NCBI GenBank assembly: GCA_963825845.1
Contig: CAWGVL010000080.1
Location: 1-64,000 of the forward strand
Reading direction: 5' to 3'
Source: DASQDN01 sp963825845
GTDB taxonomy: Bacteria; Acidobacteriota; Terriglobia; Bryobacterales; Bryobacteraceae
DNA length: 64,000 bases
Shown here in pieces: positions 54,750-63,232 of this stretch. How positions within the stretch are numbered: the first letter of the stretch is position 1; the number at the start of each line of letters is the position of its first letter. A program made the translations under genes and the position numbers. A model generated the notes under the pieces. The model was not told where the DNA came from, did no database searches, and worked only from the letters and a program-made list of their open reading frames with translations.

Positions 54750-55834
54750 GAGGCATCGAGGGGAAGATTCGCTTTGGCTGCAAGATCCCAGCCGGCGAAG
54801 TGGCCGGCCTCAAACTTGCGAAACGCAGCGGCGGCGATCATCGCGGCGTTGTCGGTGGAGAGGCCCGGCGTTGGAAACAGAATGCGGGCTCCTAGACGTT
54901 CTCGTCGACTCGCTTCACGGAGACCCTCATTGCAGGCTACTCCGCCGGACACGATGACGGTCCTGGCACTGGTTTCCTCGGTGGAAGACCGGATGCGGCG
55001 TAGAAGCTCCTCAATCACCGTGTACTGGAACGAAGCAATCAGATCCAATGTCGCCTGAGGCGTTACTGCGAGCCAATCCTCAACGCTCGGGCGAGGCGTA
55101 GAGCGCAGCCAGGTCACGGCGCCGGCTCACTTCCCCGGCGATGTCCCGCGCTTCCGTCCATCGCAGGACGGCCGTCTTCAACCCGCTGAAGCTGAAGTCC
55201 GTTGTGTTGCCCTTGATTTTCGCAAGTGTGAACCGCACGGCGCGAGGATCACCATACGGAGCGAGCTTATCGATTACAGGGCCGCCGGGATATCCGAATC
55301 CTAGCAACTTCGCGACTTTATCGAAGGCTTCCCCTGCGGCGTCGTCGCGCGTCTTGCCCAGGAGCCGATACCGGTAGCCCTCTTCCACAGCGAACAAGTG
55401 CGTGTGTCCGCCGCTTGCTACCAATGCGATGGCCGGAAGCTCGACCTCAGCTCCACTCTGCTTCGCCTCCATGACGACAGCATGGATGTGTCCTTCGACA
55501 TGGTTCACGGCGATCAGCGGGTGATTGGCGGCAAAGCACAGCGCCTTCGCATACGTGATGCCGACGAGTAGCGAACCTACGAGCCCCGGCCCTTCCGTCA
55601 CAGCGATTGCGTCGAGCGAGGAAAGAGATACGCCGGCCTGGCCGATTGCGCGGCGGACTACGGAACGATCGACCGCAAATGCTCGCGGGACGCCAATTCC
55701 GGTACGACTCCGCCATACTTGCCATGGGTGTCGAGTTGTGAAGCAACCACCGATGACAGCACGCGTTCACCATCTTCAACGACGGCCGCCGCGGTCTCAT
55801 CGCACGAGGACTCAATGGCTAGGATTCTGGGCAC
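54746..55834 (-). CDS. tsaD: tRNA threonylcarbamoyladenosine transferase TsaD, frameshifted
   Basis: Makes t6A37 with TsaB/TsaE. The GTG at 55834 gives PRILAIESSCDETAAAVVED, the ASKHA fold start. After a slip (about 55,690-55,740), DAIAVTEGPGLVGSLLVGIT, ALCFAANHPLIAVNHVEGHI (His-x3-His metal site) and VASGGHTHLF follow. DFSFSGLKTAVLRW, then, after another slip near 55,090, TVIVSGGVACNEGLREASRR and LFPTPGLSTDNAAMIAAAAF, complete it. About 360 residues. Divergent from queA, 17 bases apart. Confidence 0.93.
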
Positions 55835-55851
55835 CCACTGCGATTCTAGCG

Positions 55852-56864
55852 ATGGTGCGCGTCGCAGACTTCGATTATGAGTTGCCGCCGGAGCTCATCG
55901 CGCAAGAGCCGCTTGCGGATCGGACGGCGTCTCGCATGCTCGTCGTGTACCGCGCTGAGGGCCGCTGGGAAGATCGGGTCTTTGGCAATCTTCCGGAGTT
56001 TCTTCACCGTGGCGATTGCCTGATTATTAACGATTCCCGTGTTTTTGCCTCGCGCTTGTATGCAACCAGGTCGTCCGGTCCGGCGCGAATCGAGGTGTTT
56101 CTGATCAAGGCCGTATCGGATGATGCTCGGACGTGGCAAGCGCTCGTGCGGCCGGGGCGTAAGGTCCCGGTTGGCGAGACCTTACATTTCTCCGATACCC
56201 TGCGCGCGGAGGTCGTCGATCGGGGTGAGCATGGTGAGCGCACGATCCGCTTCGCCGGCGATGTTGACGTCCTTGAGGAAGCCGACCATATCGGGCACGT
56301 GCCGTTGCCACCATACATCCGAAGGGAGGATCGAACCGACGATCGAAACCGTTATCAGACGGTGTATGCGCAGAACCGCGGGTCGGTCGCGGCGCCAACG
56401 GCTGGACTGCACTTCACACCGGAAGTGCTCAACAAATGCCGTGCTGCCGGGGCGGATGTCGCGCGAGTGACGCTGCACGTCGGTCTGGGTACGTTCGCGC
56501 CACTGCATGTAGCGACACTCGACGAGGTGAGGCTGCACTACGAACAATACAGCGTCGATCCCGCAGACCTCGCGTTGATTCGCGGCGCGACTCGGCGTGT
56601 CGCCGTAGGCACAACAAGCGTCCGTACGATCGAATCGGTGTATGCCGGTGGACCGAGCGCGGGCGAAACGAACCTCTTCATCCGCCCCGGCTATCATTTC
56701 AAAGCAATAGACGCGATGGTAACTAATTTCCACCTGCCGCAATCCAGTCTGTTGATGCTGGTGAGCGCATTCGTCGGGATGAGTTAACGCGCGCTGTTTA
56801 CCGGTACGCCGTGCAGCAGCGCTACCGCTTCTTTTCGTATGGCGATTGCATGCTGATTCTCTAA
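55852..56864 (+). CDS. queA: S-adenosylmethionine:tRNA ribosyltransferase-isomerase QueA, one frameshift
   Basis: Adds the epoxyqueuosine ring. ATG at 55852 (MVRVADFDYELPPELIAQEP). LIINDSRVFASRLYATRSSG, HVPLPPYIRREDRTDDRNRY, SVAAPTAGLHFTPEVLNKCR and RVTLHVGLGTFAPLHVATLD lead to VAVGTTSVRTIESVYAGGPS, then HFKAIDAMVTNFHLPQSSLL. A slip after SAFVG (near 56,778) gives the true end QQRYRFFSYGDCMLIL with a TAA at 56862-56864. About 337 residues, normal. Two bases before corA. Confidence 0.96.
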
Positions 56865-56866
56865 AG

Positions 56867-57733
56867 ATGATCTGGCACGATATTCGGGATCCACAAGACC
56901 CGCAACTCGATGAACTGGCGCGCAAGTACAACTTGCACCCTCTGCACATGGAGGATTGCCGGAATCGGAACCAGGCGGCGAAAGTGGAGCAGATGAACGA
57001 GTATCTGTTCATCGTGCTGAAACCGATCGACATGGACGAAGAGTTTTGTCTGAACATCACGGATCTGGATTTCTTCATCGGCGAGGACTGGATTATCACG
57101 GTGCAGGAAGAACGCTGTGCGGCCGTCTCCGAAGCGCTCAATAAGGTCGCCACGGCTGCGGCACGGCTTCGTCCGGATGAGATGTTTTATCGCATCATGG
57201 ATTCGATCGTGGACTCATATCAGCCTCTGATCGACCGCATCAGCGACCGGATCGACGTGATAGAAGATCGCGCGCTGTCCGATCCGGATCCGGCAATGCT
57301 GGAGGAGATCTTCGATCTGAAGCGCGCATTGATTCAGATGCGCCGGATCCTGGCAAACACGCGCGACCTGGTGGGGCACCTGCTGAGAAACGAATTCGCA
57401 ATCATCCGGCAGGATCTTGCACCGTTCCTTCGGGATGTTTACGATCACTTGATTCGAAATCTGGACATGATCGAGATTCATCGCGATCTGCTGAACGGAG
57501 CCACCGAGTTATATCTATCCAGCGTCGCGAACAGGACGAACCAGGTGATGAAAGTGCTGACGGTCTTCGGAACGATCGCTACGCCAGCCCTTGTGATCAC
57601 TGGCGTTTACGGGATGAACCTCAAGCACCTTCCGTTCGCCGAGTCGACGCACTCCTGGGGCATCGTGCTCGGGATCATTGCCCTAGTGTCCGTGTTTATG
57701 CTCGTCGTGCTTAAGCGCTGGCGAATGTTGTAG
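56867..57733 (+). CDS. corA: CorA-family magnesium/cobalt channel
   Basis: 288 residues from the ATG at 56867. Cytoplasmic domain: MIWHDIRDPQDPQLDELARK, NEYLFIVLKPIDMDEE, DLDFFIGEDWIITVQEE. Long stalk helix QPLIDRISDRIDVIEDRALS, ALIQMRRILANTRDLVG. ATPALVITGVYGMNLKHLPF has the Y-G-M-N pore signature, followed by the second helix LGIIALVSVFMLVVLKRW. The end overlaps the opposite-strand peptidase by 51 bases. Confidence 0.92.
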   Translation: MIWHDIRDPQDPQLDELARKYNLHPLHMEDCRNRNQAAKVEQMNEYLFIVLKPIDMDEEFCLNITDLDFFIGEDWIITVQEERCAAVSEALNKVATAAARLRPDEMFYRIMDSIVDSYQPLIDRISDRIDVIEDRALSDPDPAMLEEIFDLKRALIQMRRILANTRDLVGHLLRNEFAIIRQDLAPFLRDVYDHLIRNLDMIEIHRDLLNGATELYLSSVANRTNQVMKVLTVFGTIATPALVITGVYGMNLKHLPFAESTHSWGIVLGIIALVSVFMLVVLKRWRML

Positions 57734-59227
57734 TGCGAACTGGGGTTTGCCGGAGGGCGTCGCAAGAACGCTCGTCATGTCCGCAATCAGTCTCAACAGC
57801 CGAACGGTGCCATCTACCTCGATCTTGTCCCACGTGTCCGTAGGACGGTGGTAATCCGCGTGTAGACCGGAGAAGAAAAACAGCGTCGGAACGCGTTTCG
57901 CTTTGAAAGACGTGTGATCGCTCGAGCCGTACACCGAGGTGTCACTGAGATCCAGGTCGAGATCATATTTGGGTCCGAGCGAGTCCAGAATCCCTCGATA
58001 GGGGCTGCCGGCGGGAGCGCCGCCGACCATGACTTTGTTATCGCGGACACGGCCGATCATGTCCATGTTGATCATCACCGAGGCACGCTCCAGGGGGAAC
58101 AGCGGGTGATTGACATAGTGAGTGGAACCGAGAAGCCCGAGCTCCTCGCCAGCGAACGCCAGGAAAAGAATGCCACGCGCGGGTCGCGGATGCGAACCGA
58201 AGTATCTTGCGAGCGCCAATAGCCCCGCAGCACCCGAGGCATTGTCATCGGCGCCAGGGTGAATCGTACCGGCCTTTTCAGGAGCCAAAGAGTATTGCTC
58301 CCCTAAGCCAAGGTGATCGTAGTGAGCGCCGATGACGACGTACTCGTCCGTTGCCCCAGGCAGATAGCCGACGACGTTGTACACGTCGCGAGAGATGTGT
58401 TGGACATCCGTGGCCAGGTCAATCTCGAGACTCGCAGGGAAAGCGAAGGACTGCGGACGTAACGACCGGTCGATCTGTTCTTGAATCCCTCGGAAGTTTC
58501 GGCCGGCCGCGATGAACCACTTGTCGACATCTGCGCTCGCGACCTGGACGAATGGAATTCCTGCATCGGCCGGGCCTGGCAGACTCACGAACTTTTCGAG
58601 CGCGTCCGTACCGTGATTGGCATTGTCATTCACATAGATGATGGCGATGGCTCCGTGCGCCCGGGCATTCAGCGCCTTGCTGAAGAGTTGGGAATGCTCG
58701 GTATAGACCCGGCCCTCGAACACGCTGCCAGATTCGAACTCGACGGGCTCGTGGCGCAGCAGCACCACGATTTTTTCCCGGACGTCGACGTCGGCGTAAT
58801 CGTCGTAGTTGTACTCGGGCGCTGTGATTCCGTATCCAGCGAACACAGCCTGACCTTTCGCCGCCGATGTCGAAGAAAAACTGAACGGCGTAAAGGATTC
58901 GCCGATCTTCAGTTCCGTTCGGACGCCATCGAGCGTGTAGGCCAAGTGGTTGTTCGCGCCAATCGAGGCCTTGACGGATACAGGGAACGGCTGCAGGTAG
59001 CTGTGGTCCAGGAGCGTCCGTAACCCAGCCCTGCGAAATTCCCTCGCGATGAAATGGGCGGCGCGGTCGAGTTCAGGCGAACCCGATCCGCGGCCTTTCA
59101 TCTTCTTTGACGTGAGTTGCTTAATGTCGGAGAGGTAGCGGACCCCATCGATGTCGGCTGCGGCGCACAGCGATACGGCCCACAGCGTTGCGCCTATGAC
59201 GATGTGGGCGGACTTCCGCCAACTCAT
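57683..59227 (-). CDS. Secreted M28 aminopeptidase with PA domain
   Basis: 514 residues with a signal peptide (HIVIGATLWAVSLCAA). A protease-associated insert (AKGQAVFAGYGITAPEYNYD, REKIVVLLRHEPVE) precedes the di-zinc domain. That domain has VVIGAHYDHLG (His), GTIHPGADDNASGAAGLLAL (bridging Asp), FLAFAGEELGLLGSTHYVNH (catalytic and ligand Glu), MINMDMIGR (Asp), and YGSSDHTSFKAKRVPTLFFF (His). Ends in a His/Lys tail. Intact. Overlaps corA's 3' end convergently and follows the DsbA-like gene with a four-base overlap. Confidence 0.93.
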   Translation of the reverse strand: MSWRKSAHIVIGATLWAVSLCAAADIDGVRYLSDIKQLTSKKMKGRGSGSPELDRAAHFIAREFRRAGLRTLLDHSYLQPFPVSVKASIGANNHLAYTLDGVRTELKIGESFTPFSFSSTSAAKGQAVFAGYGITAPEYNYDDYADVDVREKIVVLLRHEPVEFESGSVFEGRVYTEHSQLFSKALNARAHGAIAIIYVNDNANHGTDALEKFVSLPGPADAGIPFVQVASADVDKWFIAAGRNFRGIQEQIDRSLRPQSFAFPASLEIDLATDVQHISRDVYNVVGYLPGATDEYVVIGAHYDHLGLGEQYSLAPEKAGTIHPGADDNASGAAGLLALARYFGSHPRPARGILFLAFAGEELGLLGSTHYVNHPLFPLERASVMINMDMIGRVRDNKVMVGGAPAGSPYRGILDSLGPKYDLDLDLSDTSVYGSSDHTSFKAKRVPTLFFFSGLHADYHRPTDTWDKIEVDGTVRLLRLIADMTSVLATPSGKPQFALQHSPALKHDEHKHGH

Positions 59228-60147
59228 TTACTTAAAGGCGACGGGAGGGTCACTTCGCAGCACTTCTCGCTACCGCCGTGGGTCTTCTGGTAGTCGACTT
59301 CATGCTCGATGATCTGTTTCAGCTGCGGCCACGGCATGTTTCCAACAAGCCGGCGGCCGTTCACGAACAACGTAGGAGTCGAGTTCACGCCGAGAGCACG
59401 GCCTTCCGCCTGTGACTTGTTGACCTCGGCCTCGGTCGCCTTGGTCTCCATGCAGGCGGCTAACTGAATGGGTTCGAGTGATTTGGTCTTGCCGAACTCC
59501 GCCACTTTATCCTTCAGATTTTCGACGGTGATCTCACCCTGGTGCTCGAAAATCCAGTCGTGGAAATCCCAGAACGCCGCCGGTTTCTGACGGAAGACAC
59601 ATCGGCCGGCGATGGCGGCAGGTTTTGCCCACGGGTGGATCGGTTCGAGGGGATAATCTTTGAAATAAACCCGGGCTTGTGTCGGAAACGCCGCTGCGAG
59701 GTTCGTGCGGATCACATTCGCTTCTTCCTTGCAGTAGCTGCATTGGAAATCGCTGTACATGACGACGTTGACCGGCGCGTCGGGAGCGCCGAAGCTCGGC
59801 TGATTGTCGGTGCTGATCTTGTTCTTGTCCGCGTCGAACGGGTTCTTTGCAACGTCGTAAACAGAGCCGCGAATGATCCTCTTCCCGTCGTTTGAAACCA
59901 GGAAGATTTCCTGCTGAGAGGCCTGCCCCGCGCTTGCGGTTACAACCACTTCTTTGAATCCAGGCAACTCGGTTGAAGCCTTAGGGTCGGCTACATTTAC
60001 CTGGATCTGCGGTCCCCATACAAACAGATGCCGGACATACTGCTCCATTGTGGTTTTCGTTAGTGCCGACGGCTCAGTCGCTTTCTGCGCAGCCGCCGCG
60101 CCTGCAAACCACAACAGTGCTGCGGAGAGCAGCGTAAAATGACGCAT
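59224..60147 (-). CDS. DsbA-family thioredoxin-fold protein, exported
   Basis: 307 residues. A signal peptide (LLSAALLWFAGAAAAQKATE) and an N-terminal DsbC-like region precede the thioredoxin domain. It contains PVNVVMYSDFQCSYCKEEAN (C-S-Y-C active site), GRCVFRQKPAAFWDFHDWIF and LGVNSTPTLFVNGRRLVGNM (cis-Pro). Suited to periplasmic disulfide formation or isomerisation. A second C-C pair near the C-terminus (EKCCEVTL) is unusual. ATG-TGA overlap with the M28 gene. Confidence 0.9.
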   Translation of the reverse strand: MRHFTLLSAALLWFAGAAAAQKATEPSALTKTTMEQYVRHLFVWGPQIQVNVADPKASTELPGFKEVVVTASAGQASQQEIFLVSNDGKRIIRGSVYDVAKNPFDADKNKISTDNQPSFGAPDAPVNVVMYSDFQCSYCKEEANVIRTNLAAAFPTQARVYFKDYPLEPIHPWAKPAAIAGRCVFRQKPAAFWDFHDWIFEHQGEITVENLKDKVAEFGKTKSLEPIQLAACMETKATEAEVNKSQAEGRALGVNSTPTLFVNGRRLVGNMPWPQLKQIIEHEVDYQKTHGGSEKCCEVTLPSPLSK

Positions 60148-60208
60148 ATACTCTCCAGTGTAACCCTGATGTAGCTGCGGGATTTCAGGCAGGAAAGGCG
60201 CAACAACT

Positions 60209-61183
60209 ATGAGATTAGTTCAGTTTCTTGAAGAGGCTTTGCGGCGTCGTGTCGCCCTGGTAGACGGCGACAAGCTGATCCCGCTCCACGGGTTCGACTC
60301 GATATACCGGCTGGCGCTCAACGCCATCGATACCCAGCAGCCGATGCGTGAGGTGATCGAGCGAAATCTCTCCAAGGACGCGATCGACTATTCAGAAGAA
60401 ATCATGTTCCTTCCGGCTTTCGATCATCCGCAGGAACAGGCGCGATGCCTGGTTTCCGGTACTGGGTTGACGCACAGGAAAAGCGCGCAGACGCGAAACT
60501 CGATGCACACAGGCGTCCAGACAGTGACCGACTCCATGCGTATGTACGAGTGGGGTGTGGAGGGGGGACGGCCTGTAGCCGGTGCGATCGGCGCTCAACC
60601 CGAGTGGTTCTACAAGGGATCGGGCTTCATTTTACGGGCGCACAATCAGACGCTGCAGTTACCCGCATACGCCGACGATGGCGGGGATGAAGGGGAGATC
60701 GCCGGTTGCTATTTGATCGATGATGACGGCGCTCCGCGGCGTGTCGGTATGGCTGTGGGCAACGAATTCTCGGATCATGTGATGGAGCGGAAGAATTACC
60801 TGTATCTCGCGCCATCGAAGCTGCGGCAGTGCGCACTCGGCCCGGAGTTGGCGATTGATCCCGATTTCGGCGAAGTGAAGGGAATCGCGCGCGTGGAGCG
60901 GAATGGGCAGGAGATTTGGCGCAAAGAACTCGCGACAGGCGAAGATAACATGTGCCACTCACTGCGGAACATGGAACATCATCACTTCAAGTACGCGGCG
61001 CACCGGCAGCCGGGCGACGTGCATGTCCACTTCTTCGGAGCGGGCGCATTCAGCTTCGGAGAGTTGACTCTGCAGGACGGCGATGTGATGGAGATTGGCT
61101 TTGAAGGCTTCGGCCGTCCGCTCCGGAACGATCTGAGGATCGATCGCGAGCCCGTCTCGCTGGTTGAGGCGCGGCCGGTATAG
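60209..61183 (+). CDS. AraD1/GguC-type FAH-superfamily protein
   Basis: 324 residues. MRLVQFLEEALRRRVALVDG opens it. GTGLTHRKSAQTRNSMHTG, YEWGVEGGRPVAGAIGAQPE and KGSGFILRAHNQTLQLPAYA follow. RVGMAVGNEFSDHVMERKNY, then DVHVHFFGAGAFSFGELTLQ, gives the FAH fold. GguC/AraD1 proteins sit in sugar-acid (arabinonate, keto-deoxy-sugar) pathways. Here it neighbours an HpaI aldolase and two sugar-type regulators, so it is likely a catabolic enzyme, reaction unassigned. Confidence 0.85.
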   Translation: MRLVQFLEEALRRRVALVDGDKLIPLHGFDSIYRLALNAIDTQQPMREVIERNLSKDAIDYSEEIMFLPAFDHPQEQARCLVSGTGLTHRKSAQTRNSMHTGVQTVTDSMRMYEWGVEGGRPVAGAIGAQPEWFYKGSGFILRAHNQTLQLPAYADDGGDEGEIAGCYLIDDDGAPRRVGMAVGNEFSDHVMERKNYLYLAPSKLRQCALGPELAIDPDFGEVKGIARVERNGQEIWRKELATGEDNMCHSLRNMEHHHFKYAAHRQPGDVHVHFFGAGAFSFGELTLQDGDVMEIGFEGFGRPLRNDLRIDREPVSLVEARPV

Positions 61184-61200
61184 AGGAGTTTACCGGCCGC
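61171..61200. terminator. Hairpin between convergent genes (possible bidirectional terminator)
   Basis: GCGGCCGGTA at 61171-61180 and TACCGGCCGC at 61191-61200 are perfect inverted repeats across a ten-base loop that contains the araD1-type stop codon. No T-run follows on either strand, so factor-independent termination is doubtful. Symmetry and convergent position suggest it ends both transcripts. Confidence 0.45.
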
Positions 61201-61204
61201 CTTC

Positions 61205-62310
61205 TCACCCCGCCGTTGCGGCGCCGAGTGGGAGGTGGATAGTAGCGGTCGACATTCGAGCGCGTGAGTAAGACATGCTCCGTGAAAAGGGTCGGCGGGA
61301 CTGCCTCTCCGCGAAGGACTCGGACGATGTTTGGGATGAGGCGTTCGCCGAACTTTTCAGGGAAATGAGCAACCGCGCTCCACATGGGACTGCGAGCCTT
61401 CCGCAGGGCTGCCCGGACTTCTGACACACCGCCCTGACTCAGGATCGCAACGTGTTCTGCACGGCCGGTTTCCTCGGCCGCCCTCAATGCTCCCAGGGCG
61501 TTCAGATCGTTGTAGCACAGCACTGCGGTCCGGCGATCCTTTGGATGCTCGTCGAGCACTGCACGCATCGCGCTGAGCGGACCATCCCCGCCGCGCTCGA
61601 TATGGAGATGCATGATCTTGGCGTCAAGGACGCGGACGTTTCGGCGAAGTCCCTCAACCATGCCGGTGTTGCGAGCTTTCTGCGCAGGACTACTTCCCGG
61701 AATATCGAGAACGACGACACGGTCGAGAGCGCCCGCCCACCGGCGGCTAATCTGTTCGCCCAAACCTTCGCCTCCGGCCAGCCCTGCACGGTAGTTATTG
61801 ATACCGAACAAACGCGAGCCCGGGATCGGGAACGTAACGGCAATAATCGGTACTCCTGCGTTGGCGCAGTGGTCCGCGATCACGTGAGACGCGTGCTCGT
61901 CGGGGTTATAGCAGAGCAGCAGCGACAGGTTTTGTGCTAACAACGCGTCCGTCTCGGCAAGCAGACGTGAGGAATCGAATTCATGGTGACGAATGATGAG
62001 GTCGAGTCCCGCGCGTTTCGCTTCGGTCTCAATACCATGCTCAACTTCTGAGACGAAGGTGATGTGTCGGCTCACCGACAACATGCCGATGCGGTATCGC
62101 ATCCGCTTCCGGTAGCTCCTGCCGTTCGCGCATCGCTCGATCAAACCCTTCGCTTCCAACGTATAGAGCAGTCGAAACGCCGTGCTCTTCACCAGGTCTA
62201 ATTTCTCGACCACTTCCGATAACCGAACCTCATCCTGCTGATTGAAAATTTCGAAGAACATCGAGTGCGCGGGCGGCGGCTTCGATCAGGTAGCGGTCGG
62301 GCCGGGACAT
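61205..62310 (-). CDS. Hybrid regulator: IclR-type helix-turn-helix plus LacI-type ligand domain
   Basis: From the ATG at 62310, MSRPDRYLIEAAARALDVL is followed, after a slip at about 62,255, by VVEKLDLVKSTAFRLLYTLE and AKGLIERC, an IclR-family winged helix. Instead of an IclR effector domain, the rest is a periplasmic-binding-protein fold: RYRIGMLSVSRHITFVSEVE, LIIRHHEFDSSRLLAETDAL, NAGVPIIAVTFPIPGSRLFG and RTAVLCYNDLNALGALRAAE. The end is uncertain. A frame to 61050 runs antisense into the GguC-like gene, while a late slip gives a stop at 61205. Divergent from the HpaI aldolase gene, so probably its regulator. Confidence 0.8.
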
Positions 62311-62410
62311 CTAATTTATGATAATTCTTTCGGGAGTTCACGTTCTACTGTATGAAACAATTTGCGCGCTGCTTGCGCACGAAAGCACTCGTCTGTTACG
62401 GTACGCAACG

Positions 62411-63220
62411 ATGAATTCAAACACACAACAGGAAACAGTCGGCTCAATGCTTCGCGGAGGCGGAGTCATCGGAAGTTGGTGCGGTTTCGCAAGTTTCGCC
62501 AACGTGGAAGCGATGACTTTGGCGGGTTTCGATTTTCTTGTGTTGGATATGCAGCACTCGGAGTTTACGCAATCCCACTTTCCATCGATGCTCGGCGCTT
62601 TCCGGGATGAGCGGCGTCCGTGGCCGATCGTGAGAGCCGCGCAGAACGATTATCACCTGATCAACTGGTTGTTTGACCAGGGTGTGCCGGGTGTTCTGGT
62701 GCCTATGGTCAATTCGCCTGAACTCGCGAAGCGTGCGGTCGATGCTGCGAAGTTTCCGCCGCTCGGTAAGCGGAGCTTCGGGCCGTTTCGCGCGGCGAAG
62801 TACGGTTCCGGGCTCGCTCGTTATATGGCCGTGGCTGATCAGGCAGCCACGCTCATCATCCAAATCGAGAGTGCCGGCGCCGTCCGCGACATCGACGCGA
62901 TTCTGGAGGTGAAGGGCATCGACGGTGTGTTCATGGGGCCAAACGATCTGGCGTACTCGATGCTGCGGCCAGGAGAGGCGATCCAGGCGAATCCCGGGGA
63001 GTGGTCCGCGTTTGCGCGCACTCCGGAGGTGATTGACCTTTGCTGTCAAGTGTCAGAGCGATGCAAGAATGCCGGAGTGCCGTTCGGCACCACGACCGGA
63101 TCGATGGATGAGGCTCGGCTGTGGCTGAGTCGCGGCGCGAATTTCGTGACATACGGCAGCGACTTCTTTTTCCAGCGTGCCGGATACCAGCACTTATGCG
63201 CTCCGAAGGCGGCAGTGTGA
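62411..63220 (+). CDS. HpcH/HpaI-family aldolase
   Basis: TIM-barrel class II pyruvate aldolase. ATG at 62411. GSWCGFASFANVEAMTLAGF, then DFLVLDMQHSEFTQSHF, carries the catalytic His. PIVRAAQNDYHLINWLFDQG (Arg), TLIIQIESAGAVRDIDAILE (metal Glu) and GVFMGPNDLAYSM (metal Asp) follow. 269 residues, intact. Typical substrates are 2-keto-3-deoxy sugar acids. The frame extends upstream to 62318, but that is the promoter for two divergent genes. Confidence 0.9.
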   Translation: MNSNTQQETVGSMLRGGGVIGSWCGFASFANVEAMTLAGFDFLVLDMQHSEFTQSHFPSMLGAFRDERRPWPIVRAAQNDYHLINWLFDQGVPGVLVPMVNSPELAKRAVDAAKFPPLGKRSFGPFRAAKYGSGLARYMAVADQAATLIIQIESAGAVRDIDAILEVKGIDGVFMGPNDLAYSMLRPGEAIQANPGEWSAFARTPEVIDLCCQVSERCKNAGVPFGTTTGSMDEARLWLSRGANFVTYGSDFFFQRAGYQHLCAPKAAV

Positions 63221-63232
63221 CGTGCTGGCGAG

